Shown here: positions 10,071-17,404 of the stretch, in pieces
Numbering within the stretch: the first letter of the stretch is position 1
Layout of the letters: each line of letters starts with the position of its first letter
Assembly: GCF_024814435.1 (NCBI RefSeq)
Contig: NZ_JANUXY010000007.1
Span: 1-64,000, forward strand
DNA: 64,000 nt
Reading direction: 5' to 3'
Source: Staphylococcus americanisciuri
GTDB lineage: Bacteria; Bacillota; Bacilli; Staphylococcales; Staphylococcaceae
Notes under the pieces: generated by a model
The model's database searches: none
What the model was told of the DNA's origin: nothing
The model's input: only the letters and a program-made list of their open reading frames with translations
Translations under genes and position numbers: made by a program

Positions 10071-10448
10071 ATGAGAAGCATTAATATCAATACAATTATT
10101 TACATATTTATTACACCTATTATTACTTTATTACTTTGGTTGTTAGGCGATCACAGTTGGTTACATTTTCTTAACACATTCTTTTCGTTATCATTGATTA
10201 TAAGCATCTTTTTATTTACTTTATTACTTGTACAAGAGGGTATTTTTGACGTAACTAGCTATGGATTTCGTAAGTTTCGCTATCAAATGATGCGCAAAAA
10301 AAGTCGACGCATGTATGAAGAAGATACGTTTCACAATCCTAAATCTCCTAAACGTGAACATTATGATGTACAGCCATGGATTAAGCCAGTATTAATCGTT
10401 AATACATGCTATTTTATCCTATCCATTCTTTTATCTTTTATGATTTGA
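10071..10448 (+). CDS. DUF3899 family membrane protein
   Basis: A 125-residue integral membrane protein. Two spans lie near the N-terminus (about residues 8-25 and 32-55), then a basic cytoplasmic segment of about 50 residues with KFRYQMMRKKSRRMYEED, and a last span at about 105-124. The pattern fits DUF3899, a small uncharacterised family conserved at this place between opp and fabF in staphylococci. The ribosome site is GGAGGG 8 nt upstream of ATG. It is divergent from opp, with its own promoter and a shared terminator with fabF. Function unknown. Confidence 0.85.
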   Translation: MRSININTIIYIFITPIITLLLWLLGDHSWLHFLNTFFSLSLIISIFLFTLLLVQEGIFDVTSYGFRKFRYQMMRKKSRRMYEEDTFHNPKSPKREHYDVQPWIKPVLIVNTCYFILSILLSFMI

Positions 10449-10453
10449 GATAT

Positions 10454-10489
10454 AAAAGATGCTTACCCTTCATCGAGTAAGCATCTTTT
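10454..10489. terminator. Bidirectional terminator between DUF3899 gene and fabF
   Basis: AAAAGATGCTTAC pairs perfectly with GTAAGCATCTTTT across a 10-nt loop. A- and T-rich flanks serve both convergent genes. Confidence 0.9.
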
Positions 10490-10491
10490 GA

Positions 10492-11739
10492 TTAAGCTTG
10501 ATCATATTTTTTAAATAACAGTACTGCGTTATGGCCACCAAAACCTAAACTATTGCTCATCGCATATGTGATATCATGAGCAACCGCTTCATTAGGTGTA
10601 ATATCTAAATCAATTTCTGGATCTTGTGCATGCGCATGAATTGTTGGCGCAATTTTACCATCACGAATAGCTAACACTGAGAAGATTGCCTCAATACCAC
10701 CTGTGGCACCTAACAAGTGACCCGTCATTGATTTTGTTGAACTAATTTTTAATGATTGTGCTGCATCACCAAATGTGCGCTTAATCGCTTGAATTTCAAA
10801 TAGGTCTCCTACCGGTGTACTTGTACCATGTGCATTCAAGTATTGTACCTCATCTGGCGTGATACCTGCATCATCTAATGCTGCTTGCATCGCACGTGCA
10901 CCACCTTCTCCTTCTGGTGCTGGTGCTGTGATATGGTGTGCATCACCAGTTGAAGCATAACCTACTACTTCTGCATAAATATGTGCACCACGTGCTTGTG
11001 CAGATTCTAAAGATTCCAACACAATGACACCTGCACCTTCACCCATTACAAAGCCATCACGACCTTCTTGGAATGGGCGACATGCTGTTTCAACGTCATT
11101 ATTTGTTGATAATGCACGGCTCGCACTGAATCCAGCAATTGACATATGTGTAATTGGGGCTTCTGTCCCACCTGCAATCATTGCATCTGCATCACCACGT
11201 TGAATAAACTTGAATGCTTCACCAATTGAGTTCGTTGCTGTTGCACATGCAGTTACTGTTGAACCGTTCGGCCCTTTTGCACCTAAATCAATAGATACTT
11301 GCCCTGAGGCCATGTCTGGAATCAACATCGGTACGAAGAATGGACTAACACGTCGAGGTCCGCGTTTTTTCAATTGTTCAAACGCATCTTCAAATGTCTC
11401 CATACCACCGATACCTGAACCAATCCATACTCCGACACGATTCGCATTGGATTCATCAATCGTCAACTTAGCATCTTCAACAGCCTGACGTGCCGCAACA
11501 ACCGCATATTGTGTAAAGCGTGCCATCTTACGTGCTTCTTTTTTAGGAATATAGTCTTCTATATCAAAATCTTTTAATTCTCCAGCAATATGAACCTGAT
11601 AGGGTTCTGTATCAATGCGTGTGATTTTATCAATTCCATTGACACCATTTAATGCATTGCGCCACATTGTAGGAACGTCGTTACCAATCGGTGACAATGC
11701 ACCTAACCCCGTTACTACAACACGTTGTTTCTTTGTCAT
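10492..11739 (-). CDS. fabF: 3-oxoacyl-[acyl-carrier-protein] synthase II
   Basis: Elongating ketosynthase of type II fatty acid synthesis: condenses malonyl-ACP with a growing acyl-ACP in the cytoplasm. 415 residues, standard length. The Cys-His-His catalytic triad is intact: Cys165 in [10 protein letters not shown], His304 in [11 protein letters not shown] and His341 in [13 protein letters not shown]. It is cotranscribed with fabH, 17 bp downstream, with a strong GAGGAGG ribosome site. This pair initiates (FabH) and continues (FabF) chain elongation, and FapR control is suggested by the palindrome before fabH. Confidence 0.98.
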   Translation of the reverse strand: MTKKQRVVVTGLGALSPIGNDVPTMWRNALNGVNGIDKITRIDTEPYQVHIAGELKDFDIEDYIPKKEARKMARFTQYAVVAARQAVEDAKLTIDESNANRVGVWIGSGIGGMETFEDAFEQLKKRGPRRVSPFFVPMLIPDMASGQVSIDLGAKGPNGSTVTACATATNSIGEAFKFIQRGDADAMIAGGTEAPITHMSIAGFSASRALSTNNDVETACRPFQEGRDGFVMGEGAGVIVLESLESAQARGAHIYAEVVGYASTGDAHHITAPAPEGEGGARAMQAALDDAGITPDEVQYLNAHGTSTPVGDLFEIQAIKRTFGDAAQSLKISSTKSMTGHLLGATGGIEAIFSVLAIRDGKIAPTIHAHAQDPEIDLDITPNEAVAHDITYAMSNSLGFGGHNAVLLFKKYDQA

Positions 11740-11756
11740 TGGATTTCCTCCTCTTT

Positions 11757-12698
11757 CTATTTACCCCAGCGAATCACGACTGAGCCCCAAGTAAGCCCAC
11801 CGCCAAATCCTACGAGTACTAAAATATCATCATCTTTAATACGACCATTTTCAAGTTCCTGTCCAATACTTAAAGGAATCGATGCAGCCGATGTATTACC
11901 ATATTTATCTACGGACACACTCATTTTTTCTTGAGGTATCCCGAGACGTTGCCGTGCTGACTCCATAATACGAATGTTTGCTTGATGTGGTATAAACATA
12001 TCGATGTCATCAGCTGTCAATCCAGCCTTCTCAACAACACGTGTCGATGAATCTCCCATTACACGAACAGCGAATTTGAATACTTCACGTCCGTTCATTC
12101 GGATTAAGTCTGTTTCTTGTTCTTGATATAAATACTTGCCACCAATACCATCAGAACCGACTTCATAACTTAGAATACCACGGTTACCTGACACTTCGCC
12201 AATAATAGCTGCACCTGCGCCATCACCAAATAAAATCGCTGTACCACGATCATTTAAATCTGTAATTTTTGAAAGTTTATCTGCACCTACGACTAGAATA
12301 TTTTTGTAATCCCCTGATAGTATAAACGCTCTCGCAGTCACAATGCCATACATAAAACCTGTACATGCTGCTAACTGATCCATTGAAGCGACTTTCGTCA
12401 AACCTAAGCGTTCTTGTAACATATTTGCCACTGTTGGGAAACGATGGTCTCCTGTCGAAGTAGCGACAATAACCATATCAACATCTTCCGGTTGAATCCC
12501 TGCATCTTCAATTGCTCTCACACTTGCTTCATACGCAAGATGTGATGTGTCCTGTTCTTCATCTGCCCAGCGACGTTCTTTAATTCCAGTCATTTGTGAA
12601 ATCCATTCGTCTGACGTATCAAGATATGCTTCAAAATAGCTATTATCAACGACACGCTCTGGGACATAAGCGCCAAATCCTTTAATTCCCACATTCAT
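11757..12698 (-). CDS. fabH: 3-oxoacyl-[acyl-carrier-protein] synthase III
   Basis: Starts fatty acid synthesis by condensing acetyl- or branched-chain acyl-CoA with malonyl-ACP; in staphylococci this step sets the branched-chain lipid content. 313 residues. The triad is Cys112 (AACTGFMYG), His238 (FIPHQAN) and Asn268 ([10 protein letters not shown]), matching the numbering of the S. aureus enzyme. First gene of a fabH-fabF operon. A FapR-type palindrome overlaps the promoter. The ribosome site is AGAAGG ahead of the ATG. Confidence 0.98.
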   Translation of the reverse strand: MNVGIKGFGAYVPERVVDNSYFEAYLDTSDEWISQMTGIKERRWADEEQDTSHLAYEASVRAIEDAGIQPEDVDMVIVATSTGDHRFPTVANMLQERLGLTKVASMDQLAACTGFMYGIVTARAFILSGDYKNILVVGADKLSKITDLNDRGTAILFGDGAGAAIIGEVSGNRGILSYEVGSDGIGGKYLYQEQETDLIRMNGREVFKFAVRVMGDSSTRVVEKAGLTADDIDMFIPHQANIRIMESARQRLGIPQEKMSVSVDKYGNTSAASIPLSIGQELENGRIKDDDILVLVGFGGGLTWGSVVIRWGK

Positions 12699-12722
12699 GG
12701 TTTGAACACCTTCTTTATTTTT

Positions 12723-12739
12723 TTAATACCAGGTATTAA
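12723..12739 (-). promoter_or_regulatory. FapR operator
   Basis: TTAATACCAGGTATTAA is a perfect 17-bp palindrome, very close to the FapR consensus (TTAGTACCTRGTACTAA type). It starts at the -10 region and runs downstream, about 25 bp before the fabH ATG. A second partial copy (TTAGTACC) lies between -35 and -10. FapR, the malonyl-CoA-sensing repressor, is known to act on fabHF in S. aureus. Confidence 0.85.
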
Positions 12740-12767
12740 TTTAACACAAGGTACTAAAAAATGACAA
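12739..12767 (-). promoter_or_regulatory. fabHF promoter
   Basis: TTGTCA (12762-12767) and TTAAAT (12739-12744) on the minus strand are 17 bp apart. The FapR palindrome abuts the -10. Confidence 0.6.
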
Positions 12768-12846
12768 GCTATACACTCATCAATACTATACAATTATATG
12801 AAAGAGCTTTATAATAGCAGTATCAGCAAAAATGGAGGCGTACATA

Positions 12847-13041
12847 ATGAAATACATCATTACGTTTATCTGGGCTGTCATATTATTTGAGATGGTGAAC
12901 TTTGTATTGAACAGTTTAAACGGTGGCGGACCACTTAACTTAGTGACGCCGATCGCATTAGCTGCTTTTCTTTTTGTCATTATCTTAATACTAGATGCAG
13001 TCGGATCATCATCAACGCGTCAATCAACTGAAACACATTAA
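12847..13041 (+). CDS. YjzD family (DUF2929) small membrane protein
   Basis: A 64-residue protein with two membrane spans (about 3-20 and 33-53) joined by the short NSLNGGGPLNLVTP loop, ending in a Ser/Thr-rich tail. It fits the YjzD/DUF2929 family, of unknown function, conserved next to fabHF in Bacillus and Staphylococcus. The ATG at 12847 is preferred over that at 12832 because GGAGG lies 8 nt upstream of it, and the longer frame would begin inside the ribosome site. A TATAAT at 12810-12815 probably marks the promoter. Confidence 0.85.
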   Translation: MKYIITFIWAVILFEMVNFVLNSLNGGGPLNLVTPIALAAFLFVIILILDAVGSSSTRQSTETH

Positions 13042-13044
13042 TTT

Positions 13045-13089
13045 CAAAAGCCATTGCCCCGTATTAAAGGATGCAATGGCTTTCTTTTT
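13045..13089. terminator. Terminator between the YjzD and acid phosphatase genes
   Basis: AAAGCCATTGC (13047-13057) pairs with GCAATGGCTTT (13073-13083), followed by CTTTTT. The AAAAG left flank lets it act on the minus strand too. Confidence 0.88.
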
Positions 13090-13090
13090 G

Positions 13091-13987
13091 CTAATTATTG
13101 TGCTGTTCTTGTTGCTTTAATTGTTTCGTTGCTGGGTCAAAGTATGTTACTGAAGATTGACGTAACTGTGATTTTTGTTCTGGACTGATGCTGTAATCAT
13201 TGTTATATAATGTTCCTTCCCAGCTACCGTACATCGGATTTGGGAAGATAATGTATTTGCTACCAAAATCATCTTCATGTTGTTTGACAAACGTCTCACG
13301 TCCTTCAGGTGTTGCTGCTTTCGGTTCATCAAAATCTAATAAATTGTCACCAAATAATTGTACCAGACGGTAGTCCGTTCTGATTTGATTACGGCGTTCG
13401 GATTTGCTATGCTCCCCTTCTTTTTTCAATAACACATGTGCTATATCAGCCTGTGGTAAGCCTTCTTTTTTCAAGTTTTTCACTGTCGCATCAAGGTCTT
13501 TTTCATGCGAGCGATCTGATACATAGAAAATTTCCACATCGTGTGCGTCTGCATATTTCAAAAACGCTTTCGCACCATATACCGGTTTCGCTTGCGCTGC
13601 GTCTACCCATTCATGCCAGCCTTCAGGGAATGACGTACCATGCAATGTGCTATACGCTTGGTATGGCGAATTATCAAGAACTGTTTCATCAATGTCTAAA
13701 GCAATAGCTAACTTTTTGCCACCTTTATGCTTTTTAATTTGTTCATCTAACGCTTCTTTTGCTGAATTATAGCCTTGCGCATACAATGCTTTTGCCTCTG
13801 CAGAGTTTTGATACCATGCGACACTCATCATATTTTGTGACGCTAACTGCGCTTCTGCACTAGCCTCTGGCGTTTGTTGTGTGATTGAATGGTGCCCCGT
13901 CTCACAAGCTAACGCATCATTTGGCACAGATGTCGTCACAAGCCCTAATGTTAATAATACCGCTGAAGTTTTCGTCCATTGATTCAT
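13091..13987 (-). CDS. Secreted class C (HAD) acid phosphatase, e(P4) family
   Basis: A 298-residue exported phosphatase of the HAD class C / e(P4) 5'-nucleotidase family, probably releasing phosphate from nucleotides outside the cell. The N-terminal signal peptide ends near NDALA-C. The catalytic DxDxT motif is LDIDETVLDN, and further HAD motifs are FYVSDRSHEKD and the LFGDNLLDFDE acidic pair. The ATG at 13987 has AAAGGTG 6 nt upstream; the two earlier in-frame starts would lengthen the charged N-region without a ribosome site. The Cys after the signal peptide is in ALAC, not a canonical lipobox, so lipid anchoring is uncertain. Transcribed alone. Confidence 0.9.
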   Translation of the reverse strand: MNQWTKTSAVLLTLGLVTTSVPNDALACETGHHSITQQTPEASAEAQLASQNMMSVAWYQNSAEAKALYAQGYNSAKEALDEQIKKHKGGKKLAIALDIDETVLDNSPYQAYSTLHGTSFPEGWHEWVDAAQAKPVYGAKAFLKYADAHDVEIFYVSDRSHEKDLDATVKNLKKEGLPQADIAHVLLKKEGEHSKSERRNQIRTDYRLVQLFGDNLLDFDEPKAATPEGRETFVKQHEDDFGSKYIIFPNPMYGSWEGTLYNNDYSISPEQKSQLRQSSVTYFDPATKQLKQQEQHNN

Positions 13988-14054
13988 GTGCATCACCTTT
14001 TTATGTATTTGTTTTTTAGCAATTAAACACAATAATATTTAATGCTCACCCGCT

Positions 14055-14063
14055 ATTATAACA
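14055..14063 (-). promoter_or_regulatory. Extended -10 promoter of the acid phosphatase gene
   Basis: TGTTATAAT read on the minus strand is a perfect extended -10 element, about 70 bp before the start codon. No good -35 is seen. Confidence 0.55.
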
Positions 14064-14174
14064 CAATTACTTTGAAAGCCATTACATTGACCATAAAAAT
14101 ACACGAATTGGGAACTAATTAATTTGACATTGGGAAATTGACAAATGATACCCCAGCCGCTTGCATTTTCTCAC

Positions 14175-14798
14175 TTATATATCATCTAAATTAATTTCTT
14201 GATTACCTATATTAAAATAAGCTGGTTCGTGTGTTGCCAATACGATTGTCACACCTTCGTCATTAAGTTCTTTGAATACCGACATGACTGTGTCACTATT
14301 GGCGTCGTCCAAGTTCCCCGTCGGCTCGTCCGCAATAATCACACTTGGTGCTTTTAAAATCGCCCGTGCAATCGCAATACGTTGTTGTTCACCACCACTA
14401 CACGTATATACTTTTGTTTTTAACGGCATATCTGCCAATCCAACACGCGCCATCACTTCTTGAATATGCGCACTATCGCTTTTACTCACATTCAGTGGCA
14501 ACGTTAAATTCTTTAAAACCGACTCATTCTCTAACAAACCATAATGTTGATAAATGTAGGCAATGTCCTCTCGCTTAAACGCTAACTTCTCTTTTTCTTT
14601 GTGAATCGTTTGTCCTTTAAATGTAATCGTACCTGAATCTGGATTTTCTAACAGTCCGATGATATTAAGTAGCGTTGACTTCCCTTTACCGCTCGCACCA
14701 TGAATCACCACAAAGTCACCTGGTTCAATTGTTAAACTAAAATCTTCCAAAATGCGCTTGTTACCGAATGATTTATTAATATTTTGTAAGTTAATCAT
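14175..14798 (-). CDS. Bacteriocin-export-type ABC transporter, ATP-binding protein
   Basis: A 207-residue stand-alone ABC ATPase of the MacB/LolD-like class. Walker A GASGKGKS at 34-41, Q-loop IYQHYGLLENESV about 82-94, signature CSGGEQQR at 133-140, Walker B VIIADEP at 153-159, switch His in LATHEP. It overlaps the upstream membrane protein gene by 8 bp (ATGATTAA), so the two are a coupled pair. ATPases of this size beside a membrane protein of about 680 residues are typical of lactococcin-972-group export and immunity loci. No obvious terminator directly follows. Confidence 0.85.
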   Translation of the reverse strand: MINLQNINKSFGNKRILEDFSLTIEPGDFVVIHGASGKGKSTLLNIIGLLENPDSGTITFKGQTIHKEKEKLAFKREDIAYIYQHYGLLENESVLKNLTLPLNVSKSDSAHIQEVMARVGLADMPLKTKVYTCSGGEQQRIAIARAILKAPSVIIADEPTGNLDDANSDTVMSVFKELNDEGVTIVLATHEPAYFNIGNQEINLDDI

Positions 14799-16842
14799 CT
14801 TTCTTCCCCTTTAACACGAGATTGATATTTTCACTATTCAACTTCATAAATGTGAATACCACAGACAGTGCTTCTATTAATGTAATTGACGCAAAAACTG
14901 ACATTGCAATCATGTTATGACTTGTTAATAGCAATGCTCCCATCAATACATGTAACATAACGAGGAACAGCAACATCCACTTATGAATTGACCAGTAACT
15001 GTAGCCCAATGAACGTTTGAGAAAAATTGGGAATTGGTAGGACTTGAAGTAAATTTGAATAAATGTCAAAGTCGTTAAGATAAACGTGATACTTGTGAGC
15101 AGTGCCAAACCAGTGTATTTGTAGATTTCCGTTTTTAATTCGTTCACCATATCTACTTTTGTATCATAAACCGCGTACACACTTCGAATCACACCATCAA
15201 TTTTATGTTTATTCAACCCTGCATAAATTGTTTCATATGGATTGTCTAGATGACTTTTAAAATAATAGGATATTGAAAAATAATGACCATAATCTAATGG
15301 ATCTATATTGCCTGTTTCAATAATCGCAATCGGCGCAACTACTGTATTTTTAGTGCCACCAATCATCGCATTATATGTAAAATAGTCTACGTCATTCTCC
15401 ATCCAAATAATATGGACATTTAAAGATGAGTCGACCTTCTTACGCTTACTCTCATCCTCAATATTTTGTTTGAATGTAAAATATTCTTTGAAGTTTGCTA
15501 TAATCGCTTGTTCGTACTGCTTTAATTTAATAGGAACGAGTATATTTAATGTCTTATTATCTCTCTTAATGTGATGAATGACATTATCACCTTGAGTGGT
15601 TTTCTTTGGATGTCTTTTCAAATAATTCTCATCAAGAACAATTGTTTTGCCATCAGCCTCAATATCAGCATTTTCTTTTTCATTCAATTGATAAAAAAAG
15701 AGACCATCTTCATAAGAAAAATTCTCCGCTTCAGCAATAAACCCTTGATTGTCTGGACTTAAATAATAATTCTTAACTTTAATACTAACCTCTTTATCAA
15801 TCACTGGATTTTTGACTTGACCTATATCATAAAAATGGGTTCCATATATATTTTTTGTAAGATTCCAATGCTTTAAAGATGTTTTTTGCTGTTCATAATC
15901 TTTGAAATTCGTAATCAATTGCATTGTTGACATTGCAATTAACACAATTGCGATAGCTGAAATCAGCATATAAATTCCCATCAACACATGTTTACTATCA
16001 CTTCGCTTATTTTTCGCATAACGCTTAACAAAGAAATGTACCACGATTGCTGTAAAGCTATAAAATAAAACAAGTAAGGCGACTTCTACTAATAACACAA
16101 TGAACAAGGCGATATAAATGTATATATCTTGATAAATGGTGTGGTAGCTTAAAAGAGCTAAAATCACACTCAACACAATATACAGCCATATAAAATTAGC
16201 TAATCCCTGAATAATATACTTAACAATTTGATGTTGGCGATAACCTAAATCATATAGAATTTTTAACTGTTCTTTTTGATTTAACAAATGATGGAATAAT
16301 ACAACAAATAATAGAATTGTTAAAAATAATGTTAAAGACGTACTAAAGAAATCTAATGATAAACCAGTAAGAAAATCGCCGTCCATTTTATCTACTACAC
16401 CAACTTCTTTGTTGATTAATCTTATTACTTCGCGTATATCTTTCTCTTTGCCTTTTAATTGATAAATCCCCTCTTCGGTTAGATTGATATTTTTCAAAGG
16501 GAATACTTTAATTGAAAGGCTACTATCAAAGATTTCTAACTTTTTATTTTGACCTACTTGTTGTTTCAATGCGTTATCTGTTGTATGAATCAAAACTTTA
16601 TGTTCATTGACATATGTAACCTTTGTAATGTTAACATGGTATTTTTTTGAGAGATATGTAAAATACGGCCAAGCATCTTTCGCATGTTTTTTAGGGATAT
16701 CAGCACTGTCAAAATAGAAATTAACTTTTTGACTATCTTTCTCAATATGATTATAAAAAGATAATGACTTTGCCGAAGCAACAATAATTAAACTTAGTGT
16801 TAGTGTAATTGCTACACATAAAAAGAGGATAATTTTTTTCAC
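14791..16842 (-). CDS. Bacteriocin-associated integral membrane (putative immunity/export) protein
   Basis: About 683 residues, partner of the downstream ATPase. One N-terminal span, an extracytoplasmic domain of about 130 residues, a block of about four spans (about residues 165-310), a large second extracytoplasmic domain of about 250 residues, and three C-terminal spans. This layout, FtsX-like at both ends, and the size fit the family annotated as bacteriocin-associated integral membrane protein in lactococcin-972-like operons. The GTG at 16842 follows GAGGTGG by 5 nt; a GTG three codons earlier (16851) lies in the ribosome site. A broken secreted-peptide gene precedes it by about 110 bp. 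Substrate and function are inferred from family and layout only. Confidence 0.78.
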   Translation of the reverse strand: MKKIILFLCVAITLTLSLIIVASAKSLSFYNHIEKDSQKVNFYFDSADIPKKHAKDAWPYFTYLSKKYHVNITKVTYVNEHKVLIHTTDNALKQQVGQNKKLEIFDSSLSIKVFPLKNINLTEEGIYQLKGKEKDIREVIRLINKEVGVVDKMDGDFLTGLSLDFFSTSLTLFLTILLFVVLFHHLLNQKEQLKILYDLGYRQHQIVKYIIQGLANFIWLYIVLSVILALLSYHTIYQDIYIYIALFIVLLVEVALLVLFYSFTAIVVHFFVKRYAKNKRSDSKHVLMGIYMLISAIAIVLIAMSTMQLITNFKDYEQQKTSLKHWNLTKNIYGTHFYDIGQVKNPVIDKEVSIKVKNYYLSPDNQGFIAEAENFSYEDGLFFYQLNEKENADIEADGKTIVLDENYLKRHPKKTTQGDNVIHHIKRDNKTLNILVPIKLKQYEQAIIANFKEYFTFKQNIEDESKRKKVDSSLNVHIIWMENDVDYFTYNAMIGGTKNTVVAPIAIIETGNIDPLDYGHYFSISYYFKSHLDNPYETIYAGLNKHKIDGVIRSVYAVYDTKVDMVNELKTEIYKYTGLALLTSITFILTTLTFIQIYFKSYQFPIFLKRSLGYSYWSIHKWMLLFLVMLHVLMGALLLTSHNMIAMSVFASITLIEALSVVFTFMKLNSENINLVLKGKKDD

Positions 16843-16951
16843 ATCATCCACCTCACTTTATCCAATGTTTTAAAAATAAGTAGATACATGAATTTTACAA
16901 ATAATGATTTATTTATGGTCATAATAGCCTTTATTACCTGATGTTATTTTT

Positions 16952-17204
16952 CTAATTTGTGCAATAAAAAACGCCTATCCTTTTCCAACCACCATCTTTT
17001 AAAACAGAATCAACCTTTCTAAACGCTACCCCATCTTATGTATTAGGCTGATCCAAAACTTCTGAGCGCACTAAACCATTATAGTTATCCACATTCTCTG
17101 AACCACCATTAATACTTGTCACATCTGCATTTGCGATACCACTAATCATCAAAACCTGAAAGTCCAATTGTTAATGCTGAAGCTAATATAAGATTCTTTT
17201 TCAT
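16952..17204 (-). pseudogene. Decayed gene for a small secreted peptide, possible bacteriocin precursor
   Basis: Not in any long open frame. The ATG at 17204 begins a Sec signal peptide, MKKNLILASALTIGLSG. After GGTTTTG the frame runs into TAG. Removing one T restores MISGIANA-DVTSINGGSEN to a TAA, and the same frame stays open beyond it (DGVAFRKVDS to FYCTN) up to TAG at 16952. The span is 253 nt, that is 84 codons plus one base: a one-base insertion plus one nonsense change. Mature part not recognised. Position ahead of the export pair is where a lactococcin-972-type precursor would sit. A real two-lesion pseudogene is likelier than a read error, but the T-run should be confirmed. Confidence 0.55.
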
Positions 17205-17245
17205 AATAACTTCTATATAAATTTAATTTTGTAAAATCAAATTTT

Positions 17246-17261
17246 AAGAAAGCGCTTTCTT
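17246..17261 (-). promoter_or_regulatory. Perfect 16-bp palindrome, cre-like operator
   Basis: AAGAAAGCGCTTTCTT is a perfect inverted repeat about 40 bp before the peptide start and next to the expected transcription start. It fits the catabolite-responsive element WTGNAANCGNWNNCW except at position 2. CcpA is the likeliest binder, another LacI-type repressor the alternative. Confidence 0.55.
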
Positions 17262-17268
17262 TAATTGA

Positions 17269-17298
17269 AGTTTATTTTATTGTTATTTAATTTGTCAA
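17269..17298 (-). promoter_or_regulatory. Probable promoter of the peptide/export locus
   Basis: A consensus TTGACA (17293-17298 on the minus strand) is followed after 18 bp by TAAACT (17269-17274), immediately upstream of the palindrome. Confidence 0.5.
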
Positions 17299-17361
17299 CC
17301 TATTTTGAAGTTGTTTTATTTTAATATTGTCAATTGTTGATTTTCTGCCGATTTTCAGACT

Positions 17362-17394
17362 AAAAAAGACGTACACGTTAAACGCATACGCCTT
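17362..17394 (-). terminator. clpB terminator
   Basis: On the minus strand AAGGCGTATGCG pairs with CGTGTACGTCTT through G-T wobbles, followed by TTTT. It lies 11 bp after the clpB stop. Confidence 0.8.
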
Positions 17395-17404
17395 TCCATG
17401 CCTA

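Noticed and set aside
17347-17361. CodY-like sequence GATTTTCAGACTAAA downstream of clpB
   Set aside because: Only about 11 of 15 matches and no promoter at the right distance.
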